Origin: Eubacterium sp.
GTDB taxonomy: Bacteria; Bacillota; Clostridia; Lachnospirales; Lachnospiraceae
DNA length: 64,000 nucleotides
Direction: 5' to 3'
Assembly: GCA_021769425.1 (NCBI GenBank)
Contig: JAETSX010000008.1
Coordinates: 1-64,000, forward strand
Shown: positions 17,357-26,619 of the stretch, one piece after another
How positions within the stretch are numbered: position 1 is the first letter of the stretch
How the letters are laid out: each line of letters begins with the position of its first letter
Notes under the pieces: generated by a model
Databases searched by the model: none
Seen by the model: the letters and a program-made list of their open reading frames with translations, nothing else
Told to the model about the DNA's origin: nothing
Program-made: the position numbers and the translations under genes

Positions 17357-19192
17357 ATGAATGCACAGAAACGCAACCGGGCATTTGGATTATACATTGC
17401 AGTAATTTTAATCCTGGCATTGCTCTGGGTGCTGCGGGACAATTCTTCCGGTTTCGGACAGAATTCATTATATACTTATGCGCAGTTTGAACAGGATTTG
17501 AAAAGTGAAAATGTGGTGTCAGTGGTTATTTCCCAGAACCGTGAGGTGCCCACAGGCCAGGCGGATGTTACTCTGAAGGGAGATTCCGGCGGCGCCAGGG
17601 CGCTGTATGTGTCGGATATCAATACCCTGCAGGAAACCATGAAATCTTATGATTTTGCAGATTATGTGGTGAAGGAAATGCCGGAGGAAAACTGGCTGAT
17701 TTCTATACTGCCCACATTGATTTTGTTTGCCGTGCTGTTTGTGTTCTATATTATGATGACCAATCATGCATCGGCTGCCTCCGGCGGCGGAAATAAAATG
17801 ATGAATTTCGGAAAAAGCCGGGCAAAAATGACTACGGATGAGAATAAGAAGGTCACTTTCGGAAGCGTTGCAGGCTTGAAAGAGGAGAAAGAAGAATTAG
17901 AGGAACTGGTGGATTTCCTCCGGGCACCCAGAAAATATACCAAGCTGGGGGCAAGGATTCCCAAAGGAGTGCTTTTGGTGGGCCCTCCGGGAACCGGTAA
18001 AACACTTCTGGCGAAAGCAGTGGCAGGCGAGGCAGGCGTTCCCTTTTTCAGCATTTCCGGTTCTGATTTTGTGGAGATGTTTGTGGGCGTGGGAGCTTCC
18101 CGTGTCCGGGATTTGTTTGAAGACGCCAAGAAAAACGCGCCCTGTATTGTGTTTATCGACGAGATTGACGCAGTGGCAAGGAGGCGGGGCACCGGAATGG
18201 GCGGCGGCCATGATGAAAGAGAGCAGACTTTGAATCAGCTTTTGGTGGAAATGGACGGATTCGGCGTCAATGAGGGAATCATTGTGATGGCGGCCACCAA
18301 CCGTGTGGATATTTTAGACCCTGCCATTATGCGTCCCGGCAGATTTGACCGGAAGGTCCATGTGGGAAGGCCGGATATCGGCGGAAGAGAAGAGATTTTA
18401 AGGGTGCATGCCCAAAACAAGCCATTGGGCGATGATGTGGATTTGAAACAGATTGCCCAGACCACAGCCGGTTTTACGGGGGCCGATCTGGAGAATCTTT
18501 TGAACGAAGCGGCAATCTATGCGGCAAAAGAAGACCGGGCTTATATTATTCAGAGCGATATCCGCAAGTCATTTGTAAAAGTGGGGATCGGTTCTGAAAA
18601 GCGGAGCCGGATTATTACAGATAAAGAAAAACGAATTACTGCCTACCATGAGGCAGGCCATGCGATTCTGTTCCATGTGCTGCCGGATGTGGGGCCAGTG
18701 TATTCTGTGTCCATTATCCCTACTGGAATCGGTGCGGCAGGATATACGATGCCTTTGCCGGAGCGTGAAGAGATGTTTAACACTAAGGGGCGGATGCTGC
18801 AGGAAATTATAGTGGATTTGGGCGGCAGAGTGGCTGAAGAGTTGATTTTTGATGATATCACCACGGGGGCTTCCCAGGATATCAAGCAGGCCACCAGCGT
18901 GGCTAAGGCCATGGTAACAAAATATGGAATGTCAGAGCATGTGGGGCTGATTAATTATGATAATGAAGATGATGAGGTTTTCATCGGAAGAGATTTGGCC
19001 CACACAAGAGCTTACGGAGAGAATATCGCCGGAGTGATTGACCAGGAGATTAAGCGTATTATTGATGAATGTTATCAGAAATCCAGGAACATTTTAATGG
19101 AACATGAGAAGATTCTTCACAAATGCGCAGATCTTCTTCTGGAGAAAGAAAAAATCAGCCGGGATGAGTTTGAAGCGCTGTTTGAAGGATGA
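17357..19192 (+). CDS. ftsH: ATP-dependent zinc metalloprotease FtsH (first copy)
   Basis: 611-residue membrane-bound AAA+ protease that degrades membrane and short-lived regulatory proteins. Two spans (about 10-25 and 113-133) flank an extracytoplasmic domain. Walker A GPPGTGKT is at 209-216, Walker B is in [11 protein letters not shown], the second region of homology ends RPGRFDRKV, and the zinc site HEAGH is at 431-435. AGGAGGG precedes the ATG at 17357. A second, different ftsH begins at 63014. Confidence 0.95.
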   Translation: MNAQKRNRAFGLYIAVILILALLWVLRDNSSGFGQNSLYTYAQFEQDLKSENVVSVVISQNREVPTGQADVTLKGDSGGARALYVSDINTLQETMKSYDFADYVVKEMPEENWLISILPTLILFAVLFVFYIMMTNHASAASGGGNKMMNFGKSRAKMTTDENKKVTFGSVAGLKEEKEELEELVDFLRAPRKYTKLGARIPKGVLLVGPPGTGKTLLAKAVAGEAGVPFFSISGSDFVEMFVGVGASRVRDLFEDAKKNAPCIVFIDEIDAVARRRGTGMGGGHDEREQTLNQLLVEMDGFGVNEGIIVMAATNRVDILDPAIMRPGRFDRKVHVGRPDIGGREEILRVHAQNKPLGDDVDLKQIAQTTAGFTGADLENLLNEAAIYAAKEDRAYIIQSDIRKSFVKVGIGSEKRSRIITDKEKRITAYHEAGHAILFHVLPDVGPVYSVSIIPTGIGAAGYTMPLPEREEMFNTKGRMLQEIIVDLGGRVAEELIFDDITTGASQDIKQATSVAKAMVTKYGMSEHVGLINYDNEDDEVFIGRDLAHTRAYGENIAGVIDQEIKRIIDECYQKSRNILMEHEKILHKCADLLLEKEKISRDEFEALFEG

Positions 19193-19384
19193 ATTGTGCA
19201 AAATGACGATAAATCCCCCAGGGGATAGGAAAAAGGTACTGTGCAAAACATATAGAAACGGGCTGCAATTTTTCTGAAGTTTGTGCACACTTATTGGGAA
19301 ATATATGGTACTATAATTAACGTAAAAACCCCCCAATACATTATATAGTTTTTGCTATACCCCATAGTAAAAATACCTTCTCCT

Positions 19385-19414
19385 AAAAAGGCAGCCGTAA
19401 CAAGCTGCCTTTTT
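19385..19414 (+). terminator. Rho-independent terminator after ftsH
   Basis: An 11-bp perfect stem AAAAAGGCAGC/GCTGCCTTTTT (19385-19395, 19404-19414) with an 8-base loop; the T-tract is the right arm. The hairpin repeat array begins 5 bases later. An isolated TATAAT lies at 19312-19317 without a clear -35. Confidence 0.85.
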
Positions 19415-19418
19415 AATT

Positions 19419-19798
19419 ACTATGAAAGTCTCCGACTTCCATAGTAGGATGGCCATGCGGCCCGTGGCACGACAGGCTAAGCATGATGGGGGTTTACTAT
19501 GAAAGTCTCCGACTTCCATAGTAAGGATGGCCATGCGGCCCGTGGCACGACAGGCTAAGCATGATGGGGGTTTACTATGAAAGTCTTCGACTTCCATAGT
19601 AGGATGGCCATGCGGCCCGTGGCACGACAGGCTAAGCATGATGGGGGTTTACTATGAAAGTCTTCGACTTCCATAGTAGGATGGCCATGCGGCCCGCCAA
19701 ACGGCAGGCTAAGCATGATGGGGGTTTACTATGAAAGTCTTCGACTTCCATAGTAGGATGGCCATGCGGCCCGCCAAACGGCAGGCTGAGCATGATGG
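19419..19798. repeat. Dispersed hairpin family 3: five tandem copies
   Basis: Copies of 77-78 bp begin at 19419, 19496, 19574, 19651 and 19728 (the last shortened). Each has ACTATGAAAGTC/GACTTCCATAGT (12-bp stem, 3-base loop), the palindrome GGCCATGCGGCC, and a small GTC/GAC or GCC/GGC hairpin. Reverse-orientation copies lie at 59223-59299 and 62504-62810. Apparent open frames across the array just follow the repeat period. Confidence 0.9.
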
Positions 19799-19852
19799 AT
19801 ATTTCAAAGGAAACATCACAGGAAACATCACAAAAAATTGAGAGGTCATGCC

Positions 19853-21976
19853 ATGAGTAAATATTCTATTTATGAATTGAATCAGAGACAGCAGTATATG
19901 ATGCAGATGCGTCCATTGCTGCGGAAACATGCATTGTTTTCGGATGGGACCAGGGATTACAGAAATCCGCCGGAACCAGGTGAGAATGAGAAAGTGACAT
20001 TGACATTCCGCACAGCTAAGAATAATGTGGATATTGTGTGGCTGTGCACTGAATCGGGTAAGAGTCCCATGGAAAAACAGGAAACTCGGGGCGAATTTGA
20101 TTATTACCGGACAGAAGTTCAGCTCGGGGCAGAAGAGTACCGTTATTATTTTGAAATTGCCACAGGAATGCTCCATTGCTATTATGATCGTATGGGCGTT
20201 ACCCCGCAGGTGAGGCCTGAATATTCTTTTGCTATTGTGCCGGGGTTTTCCACGCCGGACTGGGCTAAAGGAGCGGTCATGTATCAAATTCTGGTGGATC
20301 GGTTCTACAACGGCGATCTTTCCAATGATGTAAAAAATAATGAATATTACTATATTAAGGTCTACAGCCAGCATGTGGAGGACTGGGAGCAGTGCCCGGC
20401 AGATTTCGGCGTAGGTGAATTTTATGGCGGGGATTTGGCCGGAGTTATGAAGAAAATGGATTATTTGCAGAATCTGGGCGTGGAAGTGCTTTATTTTAAT
20501 CCTTTGTTTGTTTCCCCCTCCAACCATAAATATGATATTCAGGACTATGATTACATAGATCCTCACTACGGCGTAATTATTGAGGACGGCGGAGAAGAGC
20601 TTCAGCCGGGAGAAACAGATAATGCCAAGGCCACCAGATATATTAAACGGGTTTCCAACATTGAGAATCTGGAGGCCAGCAATGAACTGTTCGCCTGTCT
20701 GGTGGCGGAAGCTCATAAGCGGGGAATGCGGGTGATACTGGACGGTGTGTTTAACCACTGCGGTTCTTTTAATAAATGGCTGGACAGAGAGTTGATTTAT
20801 GAAAAAGAAGTAGGGTATGCTACGGGAGCTTATATTTCGGCTGACAGCCCTTACCGCGATTTTTTTCAGTTTCATGACGAAAACTGTTGGCCCTACAACC
20901 GCACTTATGACGGATGGTGGGGGCATGACACGCTGCCCAAGCTGAATTATGAGGGATCTCAGGAGTTGTATGATTATATTCTGGATATTGGCAGAAAATG
21001 GGTTTCTCCGCCTTATAATGCAGACGGATGGCGTCTGGATGTGGCGGCTGACCTGGGGCATTCCATGGAATTTAACCATCAGTTCTGGCGGGATTTCCGC
21101 AAGGCGGTCAAAGAAGCTAATCCGCAGGCCATTGTGCTGGCAGAGCATTATGGCGATCCGGTGGAATGGCTGCGGGGCGATCAGTGGGATACGGTGATGA
21201 ATTACGATGCTTTTATGGAGCCGTTAACCTGGTTTTTAACTGGAATGGAGAAACACAGCGATGGTTACCGGCAGGATATGCTGGGGAATTTCCAGAATTT
21301 CGAAGGAGCCATGAATTACTATATGACCCGTTTTATGACGCCGTCTCTGCAGTGCGCCATGAATGAACTGTCCAACCATGATCATTCCCGATTTCTAACC
21401 CGTACCAATCATAAGGTGGGACGCGTCAACAATCTGGGAAGTGCGGCGGCGGGTGAGGATGTGAATAAGGGCGTCATGAAAGAAGCGGTTGTGGTGCAGA
21501 TGACCTGGCCGGGCGCTCCTACTATTTATTATGGCGATGAAGCAGGGGTAGTGGGATTTACGGATCCGGATAACCGCAGGACATATCCCTGGGGAAAAGA
21601 AGATCAGGAACTGCTGGATTTCCACCGTGACATTATCCGGATTCACCGGAGGTATGATGCCCTGAAGACCGGTTCTCTGAAGTTTTTGGGCGGAGATTAT
21701 CAGGTGATGTGCTATGGACGTTTTAACAGGCGGCAGCAGTTTATTATTATCATAAATAATGATTATGTGGAGCGGGAGATGGAATGGAGGGTTTGGCCGG
21801 CAGGTTTGGAGCGGGAGACCAGGTTAGAACGGATTATGTTCACCCAGCCGGAGTCCTATTCCTTAGAATCTGTGATATATGAGGTTCGGAATGGGCGGAT
21901 TAAGCTGTCCCTTCCGCCCAACTGTGCGGTGATCCTGAAAAATATCGGGAAAGGCGGCATGCAGTTAAGTATCTGA
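19853..21976 (+). CDS. GH13 alpha-amylase family glycosidase (neopullulanase-like)
   Basis: 707-residue intracellular starch/maltodextrin-degrading enzyme (no signal peptide). An N-terminal beta-sandwich (about 1-125) resembles the CBM34-type domain of neopullulanases. The barrel starts with VMYQILVDRFYNGD. Conserved regions: DGVFNHCG (region I), GWRLDVA with nucleophile Asp396 (II), VLAEHYG with acid/base Glu431 (III), and NHDHSR with Asp510 (IV). ATG 19853 has only a weak GAGAGG upstream; an in-frame TTG at 19838 is the alternative. It probably cleaves alpha-1,4 and possibly alpha-1,6 bonds of dextrins. No sugar transporter is adjacent. Confidence 0.85.
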   Translation: MSKYSIYELNQRQQYMMQMRPLLRKHALFSDGTRDYRNPPEPGENEKVTLTFRTAKNNVDIVWLCTESGKSPMEKQETRGEFDYYRTEVQLGAEEYRYYFEIATGMLHCYYDRMGVTPQVRPEYSFAIVPGFSTPDWAKGAVMYQILVDRFYNGDLSNDVKNNEYYYIKVYSQHVEDWEQCPADFGVGEFYGGDLAGVMKKMDYLQNLGVEVLYFNPLFVSPSNHKYDIQDYDYIDPHYGVIIEDGGEELQPGETDNAKATRYIKRVSNIENLEASNELFACLVAEAHKRGMRVILDGVFNHCGSFNKWLDRELIYEKEVGYATGAYISADSPYRDFFQFHDENCWPYNRTYDGWWGHDTLPKLNYEGSQELYDYILDIGRKWVSPPYNADGWRLDVAADLGHSMEFNHQFWRDFRKAVKEANPQAIVLAEHYGDPVEWLRGDQWDTVMNYDAFMEPLTWFLTGMEKHSDGYRQDMLGNFQNFEGAMNYYMTRFMTPSLQCAMNELSNHDHSRFLTRTNHKVGRVNNLGSAAAGEDVNKGVMKEAVVVQMTWPGAPTIYYGDEAGVVGFTDPDNRRTYPWGKEDQELLDFHRDIIRIHRRYDALKTGSLKFLGGDYQVMCYGRFNRRQQFIIIINNDYVEREMEWRVWPAGLERETRLERIMFTQPESYSLESVIYEVRNGRIKLSLPPNCAVILKNIGKGGMQLSI

Positions 21977-22029
21977 GCGCCGGAACATTCCGGAAGGAAA
22001 TTAATTTCTGGTTAAAATAAAAAATGATC

Positions 22030-22058
22030 TTGCAAGGGGAAAAATCATATGCTATAAT
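22030..22058 (+). promoter_or_regulatory. Promoter of the tRNA pair
   Basis: TTGCAA (22030-22035), a 17-base spacer and a perfect TATAAT (22053-22058), 46 bases before tRNA-Tyr. Confidence 0.7.
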
Positions 22059-22103
22059 ACAACATGGTTAAGAAAGTCACAGCATATGATTTTCCCGCAT
22101 TAT

Positions 22104-22185
22104 GGATGGATTCCCGAGTGGCCAAAGGGGGCAGACTGTAAATCTGTTGGCGACGCCTTCGAAGGTTCGAATCCTTCTCCATCCA
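22104..22185 (+). tRNA. tRNA-Tyr (GTA)
   Basis: 82-base class II tRNA with a long variable arm. Acceptor GGATGGA (22104-22110) pairs with TCCATCC (22178-22184), discriminator A. Anticodon GTA is at 22138-22140 in a 7-base loop closed by AGA/TCT. TTCGAAT T-loop present. CCA is not fully encoded. Confidence 0.95.
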
Positions 22186-22208
22186 TTTCTCTAATTGAAT
22201 CATATTAT

Positions 22209-22292
22209 GCCGCAGTGGCGGAACTGGCAGACGCGCAGGACTTAAAATCCTGTGGTGGCGACATCGTACCGGTTCGATTCCGGTCTGCGGCA
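22209..22292 (+). tRNA. tRNA-Leu (TAA)
   Basis: 84-base class II tRNA. GCCGCAG (22209-22215) pairs with CTGCGGC (22285-22291), discriminator A. Anticodon TAA is at 22243-22245 in the loop CTTAAAA closed by CAGGA/TCCTG. T-loop GGTTCGATTCC. It lies 23 bases after tRNA-Tyr, and an integrase relic abuts its 3' side. Confidence 0.95.
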
Positions 22293-22306
22293 CTTAGGAA
22301 AGTGGC

Positions 22307-22763
22307 TTAAATTAAGGGTTTGAGCCATTTTTTCTTTTTACATATCGTTATAAGTTCTCCCATTGGATTTAAGTTTACATAATCAAGATAATCAAGACAA
22401 TAGCTATCTTTACATAAAATCCGTTGATTCCGTTGCTTTTCTTTTAGACGGTGTAATGATGCCTCGAATGGAGCTACAAGGGGAAGTGTCCGTGTACCGG
22501 ACTTTGTTTTAGTTTTATCCTTTACCACACACTTCACATGCCCATTGATATATGCATTAGTGACAATATGGTTAATAGTAATAGTCTTTTGCTCAAAATC
22601 AATCGCACTCCATTTTAAACCAACGATTTTGTTGCGCCGCATACCATATAATGCACCAAGAAGTACAGGGATTTCAAGTGGATCATTGCGTACAGCTTTA
22701 AACAATAATTCCAGTTCATCTGCATTGTGGTATGTATTTATCGGAGGTGGGGCAAAACTGCTG
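22307..22763 (-). pseudogene. Tyrosine recombinase (integrase) fragment
   Basis: On the minus strand about 150 codons match the middle of the phage/ICE integrase catalytic domain: NTYHNADELELLF, then LLGALYGMRRNKIVGLKW containing the first catalytic Arg, then the KSGTRTLPL strand. It ends after NPMGELI with an unrelated short tail. The HxxR box, the second Arg/His and the catalytic Tyr are missing, and so is the N-terminal arm-binding half. Both ends are therefore truncated. Its place beside the tRNA-Leu 3' end suggests it once served that tRNA as an attachment site. Confidence 0.8.
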
Positions 22764-22865
22764 TGTCATTTTCTGGAACAATCAGACTGTTTGGGAAAAT
22801 ATACTTTTATTGAGGATATTTCTGCTAATGCTAAAGGATATGGCAGACTGTTTCAGATTATGTAG
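22728..22865 (+). pseudogene. C-terminal fragment of a ParM-like segregation ATPase
   Basis: About 45 codons ending at TAG 22863 read FIGGGAKLL followed by FIEDISANAKGYGRLFQIM, which resembles the final nucleotide-binding strand (VGGGA) and last helix of actin-like plasmid proteins ParM/StbA. The upstream part is replaced by the oppositely oriented integrase fragment, so a deletion joined the two. It sits directly before the ParR-like gene, the expected parMR order. Confidence 0.65.
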
Positions 22866-22880
22866 AGGGGTGTGATAAAT

Positions 22881-23180
22881 ATGGCGAAAAAGAATCCCTA
22901 TAAATTCACGCTTGGGTTTGATAAAACAAAACCTTCACATCGGAGGGCAGCGGAAATCCTAAATTCTGTAAAGGATAAAGCAGATTTAATCGTTTCTGCG
23001 TTGGTAGCGTACATAGATGATGTCCGGCAAGAGGAAAGGGCTGTTTTAAGCAATGAGGCTCTTCAAGTACTGATGCAGGAGATGGTAAAACAAGAAGTAG
23101 CAAAAGCAATGCATCTACGTTCTATAGAGCAAGAAGAGCCGGAGCATAATTCAAATCGTGCTTTTTTTAGACGAAAATGA
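22881..23180 (+). CDS. ParR-like plasmid segregation protein
   Basis: 99 residues, small and Lys-rich: MAKKNPYKFTLGFDKTKPSHRRAAEILN at the N-terminus resembles the ribbon-helix-helix centromere-binding proteins paired with ParM in clostridial plasmids and ICEs. Such proteins bind repeats (parC) and cap the actin-like filament. ATG 22881 is favoured over GTG 22872, which is too close to GAGGGGTG. With ParM truncated the system cannot work as is, so this is a relic that happens to be open. Assignment is by recalled family resemblance. Confidence 0.6.
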   Translation: MAKKNPYKFTLGFDKTKPSHRRAAEILNSVKDKADLIVSALVAYIDDVRQEERAVLSNEALQVLMQEMVKQEVAKAMHLRSIEQEEPEHNSNRAFFRRK

Positions 23181-23243
23181 ACATAAAATAAGCGTATAAT
23201 GCTATTTTTGAGTGCATATTCAGTTTCGGGATATGCATTAATT

Positions 23244-23282
23244 TTTTATGATATAGGAAACACAGTTTCCTATATCATAAAA
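23244..23282. repeat. 18-bp perfect hairpin
   Basis: TTTTATGATATAGGAAAC (23244-23261), a 3-base ACA loop and its exact complement (23265-23282). No T-tract follows on the plus strand. It lies between the ParR relic and the SGNH hydrolase gene; a small open frame crossing it is not credible. Confidence 0.8.
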
Positions 23283-23398
23283 GCCTACGGCTGGATGCGC
23301 ATTGCGGCGTACTTTAAAAGTATTGCTCTGCGTCCGCCGCGGGCGCAAGAATGTGCAAAGCACACTCTTAGTACGAATAAACCCAAAGGAGGTAGAAG

Positions 23399-24109
23399 AT
23401 GATTTCGACAGATGAAGGATATATGAGGCTGGAATATTTTTCTGAAAATGTTGCAGCAGACAGAAGGAGAAAAGAGTTTGATATAAAAAACCATGCATTA
23501 TGCTACACAAAGCAAAAACCGGATTTTCTCTTTATTGGGGATTCCATTACAGAGTATTGGGAGTTAAATGCCTATTTTAGGAGCGGCGATCATTTGATCG
23601 TGAACAGGGGAATTGCAGGGGATACAACAAAATATTTGAAAAAGCGGTTTTATACGGATGCAGTTCAATTACGGCCAAGATATTGTATCCTGGGAATTGG
23701 AATTAATGATTCTATAGAACTGGAGGGAGACTATTGGAAAAGATTGGAGCCGACGCCGTATTGTCAGGTGGTGGAAACTGCGAAGAGGAATATTACAGAA
23801 ATTATACGGCAGGCAAAAGAAGAAAATATCAGTCTGATCTTAACCTCCCTTTTGCCTACATATATCCCGATCCTGATGGATGAAAGAAGCAGGAAAAATT
23901 ATATTAAAGATATGAATACCTGGATAGCAGAAACAGCGAATAATAACAATCTGATTTTTGTAAATTATTATGCTACAATGATATTTCCGGGGACGGACAA
24001 ACCGCTGGATCGGATTACCTATGATGGCCTGCATCCAAATGCAAAAGGATATCAGATTATGGCGGGAGTTTTACGAGATACGTTAAAAAAACATGAAATT
24101 TTAATTTGA
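23399..24109 (+). CDS. SGNH/GDSL-type hydrolase
   Basis: 236-residue cytoplasmic esterase or acyl hydrolase of the SGNH fold. The nucleophile block reads FIGDSITEYW (Ser in GDSI), the oxyanion Gly is in NRGIAGDTT, the Asn block is GIGIND and the catalytic Asp/His block is YDGLHPNAKGY. This resembles lysophospholipase L1 and platelet-activating-factor acetylhydrolase-like enzymes that deacylate lipids or acetylated sugars. ATG 23399 follows AAAGGAGG with good spacing. It appears intact although surrounded by decayed genes, and its substrate cannot be predicted. Confidence 0.82.
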   Translation: MISTDEGYMRLEYFSENVAADRRRKEFDIKNHALCYTKQKPDFLFIGDSITEYWELNAYFRSGDHLIVNRGIAGDTTKYLKKRFYTDAVQLRPRYCILGIGINDSIELEGDYWKRLEPTPYCQVVETAKRNITEIIRQAKEENISLILTSLLPTYIPILMDERSRKNYIKDMNTWIAETANNNNLIFVNYYATMIFPGTDKPLDRITYDGLHPNAKGYQIMAGVLRDTLKKHEILI

Positions 24110-24135
24110 AAAGGGATTTCCGATATGATATTTGA

Positions 24136-24554
24136 TTCAATTATTTCTATTACTGGTGTGTTGACCAGTGTGAGTTTGCAACCGACATTAATTTCAAAAG
24201 CCGTGAAGAGTTAAGCTGCTTTTATAAGACACTGGTTGAAACGACATACTTTACTTTTAGCAGCCATGATATTTATTCCTTTTTCGGGCGGAATGTTGGG
24301 AAAATCCATACTTTCCGCAAAGGAGAGATTATTTCCGATTTAAGACACAGGCATCAGGGATACCGAATTAAATTCAAGCTCAATCAGAACCAGATAAAAT
24401 TTATGGCAAGGGAAATAACCTCCGGATCGAAGTGACCGTCAATAACCCTTCCACGGCGCTCACCTGTCGTATGCTGCGCAAAGCGCGGGAAACCGGCCTG
24501 TTGGAAAAGGTATTGCTCCGGCGGTTAAATATTGCAGAATTTTACGTAGGATAA
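24136..24554 (+). pseudogene. Frameshifted fragment of an insertion-element-type protein
   Basis: Frame 1 from 24136 reads YWCVDQCEFATDINF through SSHDIYSFFGRN and RHQGYRIKFKLN up to about 24400. A one-base loss shifts the continuation KGNNLRIEVTVNNPS to the next frame, which ends at 24554. Together they resemble a recalled family of unnamed proteins with the pattern RIKH..YDK..LRVETTINNP, often labelled transposase-like. There is no start codon, so only part of the gene remains. Confidence 0.5.
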
Positions 24555-24670
24555 ATTTTCATCTGCAAGGCGGAAGAATGAGTTGTAGCGAGGGTTACAA
24601 CGATTGATGAGGGTCTGCCCCGCTTTATCGGCATACCGGGGAACTGTATCTGCCCGGAGATGAAGCGATT

Positions 24671-25234
24671 ATGAAAGAGCAGGTGATTTATCAGGATAAA
24701 CTGTGCGAATACAACCAGACCAAACCTTCCCAGACGGAAAAAAGGGCGGAGATGCTGAAAGAAATGCTGGGGGACTGCGGCGAGGGAGTGTATATAGAAG
24801 CACCCTTTTATGCCAATTTCGGCGGAAAAAACTGCCATTTTGGGAAAATGGTTTATGCAAATTATCATCTGACCTGTGTAGATGACACCCATATTTATAT
24901 TGGAGATTATACGATGATTGGGCCCAATGTCACCCTTGCCACTGCAGGCCATCCGATTCTGCCGGAGCTTCGGGAACAGCTTTATCAGTACAATATGCCG
25001 GTTCATATCGGCAGAAACTGCTGGATTGGAGCCGGGGCTGTGGTGATGCCGGGCGTTACCATTGGGGACAATACGGTAATCGGAGCCGGCAGCGTGGTGA
25101 CAAAGGACATTCCGGCGAATGTGGTGGCTGTGGGAAATCCTTGCCGGGTGATGCGTGAAATAGGGGAGCATGACAGAAAATATTATTTTAAGGATCGGGA
25201 GATTCCCTGGGAAGAGTTGAAGAAGGACAGATAA
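24671..25234 (+). CDS. Sugar O-acetyltransferase, LacA/Maa type, N-terminally eroded
   Basis: 187 residues with left-handed beta-helix hexapeptide repeats. Conserved stretches are FYANFGGKNCHFG, the catalytic-His region GHPILPELRE, and GRNCWIGAGAVVMPGV. These enzymes acetylate maltose, glucose or galactosides from acetyl-CoA. The frame is open back to 24611 and codes the usual N-terminal GELYLPGDEAI without any start codon. The native start has therefore been lost; ATG 24671 with GGAG at 24656 may still allow translation of a form about 20-25 residues short. Confidence 0.75.
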   Translation: MKEQVIYQDKLCEYNQTKPSQTEKRAEMLKEMLGDCGEGVYIEAPFYANFGGKNCHFGKMVYANYHLTCVDDTHIYIGDYTMIGPNVTLATAGHPILPELREQLYQYNMPVHIGRNCWIGAGAVVMPGVTIGDNTVIGAGSVVTKDIPANVVAVGNPCRVMREIGEHDRKYYFKDREIPWEELKKDR

Positions 25235-25475
25235 ACCGGAAATAATGATTTTTGCCATGTGAAGAAATAATAAGCCTAAATCCTGCCGTAGGGAATCCGG
25301 TTGGGGAAAATTCGCTGTGAATGGCAGTTTTCAGAATATGCTGTCCTATCAGGCGAACATTTAACAGGAACTGGAGAAAGGACAACGGATTTTTTGGGCC
25401 TGCAGAGAAAGAATTATTTCAGATAAGGGCGGAACGGAAAAAGAAGTGTAAAAGCATACAACGAGAGGAAAGAAG

Positions 25476-26606
25476 ATGGAAGAACGGGAACGAACTCAGG
25501 AGTACGATAAGAATCTGCTGCTAGATTCAGGTCTGCCGGTCAGCAGATTGGAGGAACGTGCGGCAGATTCAGGCCTGCCGGTCAGCGGATTGGAGGAACG
25601 TGCGGCAGATTCGGGCCTGCCGGTCAGCGGATTGGAGGAACGTGCGGCAGATTCAGGCCTGCCGGTCAGCGGATTGGAGGAACGTGCAGCAAAGGAACGG
25701 GAAAGCTTAAAGGTACAGAAGGCGGAGTGGATATATAGCCAGATACAGAAGCAGCGGGATGCGGAAGATGCGCTGTTTGAGCAGATCCGCCAGGAACAGG
25801 ATGTGCTTAACAGGCTGAATCAGTCCATTGAGAAAAATATGGAACGGACCAGAGAAGCCAGGAGGTACAATCAGGAATTTCAGGAGCACATGGATGCCCA
25901 GGTTTATGCTATGTACGGCATCACAGAGGATAAGTTACAGGGGATTCGGGAATATCGGAATGCCTACTATCAGGGCTGTGCTTTTTCCCTGTTTCTGCTG
26001 TCTGTGGTATTGGTGGCATTGTGCGGCGTTCTTCATGGGTTCCAGTCACAAATTTGCCTGTTTATGATTGCTTTCTCAGGGATTGAAGGAACTCTTCTGG
26101 CCCAGGAGAAAAAAAGGGGAAAAATTCTGGATATCATCTGCAAAATTCTGTATCTTTTCATGTTTCCCCTGATGATGGCAGTATTTATCTGTTTTGAACT
26201 GGGCTATCAGGAGTATCATTTGATTCTGCCCTGGCTGGCGATTTTCGGGATCTGCGTGTTGGTGGTGGGAACTGCAGCTTATTTTTTCCGCAATCCTTAT
26301 CGGAAAGAGAAGCGGAAGGTGGGAGAAGCCAGAGACACGATTCGGGAAATCGAAAAAACAGCCCGAAAGGAAGTGCGCAAGAACCAGAAATCCAGAGAAA
26401 AATCTGAAAAGCAGCAGAAAAAACTTCTGGGGCGGGAGGCAGCCAGACAGAAAAAGCAATTGGAAAAAGAGGAAAAAAAGAAGCAGCGGCTGTTAGAAAA
26501 AGAAGAAAAGCAGCAAAAGCAACTGGAGAAAAAAGAACAGAAGCAGGGGCAGCCGGAGAAAGAAGAGGATGATATTTTGGAAATTGAATCAGAAAGCCGG
26601 GAATAA
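25476..26606 (+). CDS. Unrecognised membrane protein with N-terminal 14-residue repeats
   Basis: 376 residues; no family recognised. Residues about 17-72 are four copies of a 14-residue unit (ADSGLPVSGLEERA), followed by a coiled-coil region (about 75-165, Glu/Gln/Arg-rich). Then come four predicted membrane spans (about 168-275: AFSLFLLSVVLVALCGVL, ICLFMIAFSGIEGTLL and two more). A very long Lys/Glu/Gln-rich cytoplasmic tail makes up the last 100 residues. Both termini are probably inside. Start ATG 25476 after GAGAGGAAAG. The 240 bases upstream hold nothing clear. It could be a scaffold anchored by its charged tails, but this is only a guess. Confidence 0.7.
   Translation: MEERERTQEYDKNLLLDSGLPVSRLEERAADSGLPVSGLEERAADSGLPVSGLEERAADSGLPVSGLEERAAKERESLKVQKAEWIYSQIQKQRDAEDALFEQIRQEQDVLNRLNQSIEKNMERTREARRYNQEFQEHMDAQVYAMYGITEDKLQGIREYRNAYYQGCAFSLFLLSVVLVALCGVLHGFQSQICLFMIAFSGIEGTLLAQEKKRGKILDIICKILYLFMFPLMMAVFICFELGYQEYHLILPWLAIFGICVLVVGTAAYFFRNPYRKEKRKVGEARDTIREIEKTARKEVRKNQKSREKSEKQQKKLLGREAARQKKQLEKEEKKKQRLLEKEEKQQKQLEKKEQKQGQPEKEEDDILEIESESRE
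25524..25691 (+). repeat. Four 42-bp in-frame repeats
   Basis: Units start at 25524, 25566, 25608 and 25650 and are almost identical (one or two changes each), so the expansion is recent. 42 is a multiple of three, so copy number can vary in frame. Confidence 0.92.
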
Positions 26607-26619
26607 TTCGATATTTTGT

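Noticed and set aside
19281-19317. Promoter reading into the family 3 array
   Set aside because: TATAAT is present but no -35 is at a usable distance.
19419-19798. CRISPR array
   Set aside because: Units are adjacent with no unique spacers, and no cas genes are present.
19355-21148. Long minus-strand frames over the hairpin array and the amylase gene
   Set aside because: The plus strand codes a complete GH13 enzyme; the opposite frames show no known motif.
23199-23402. 67-codon frame before the SGNH hydrolase
   Set aside because: Runs through the perfect 18-bp hairpin and has no recognisable protein features.
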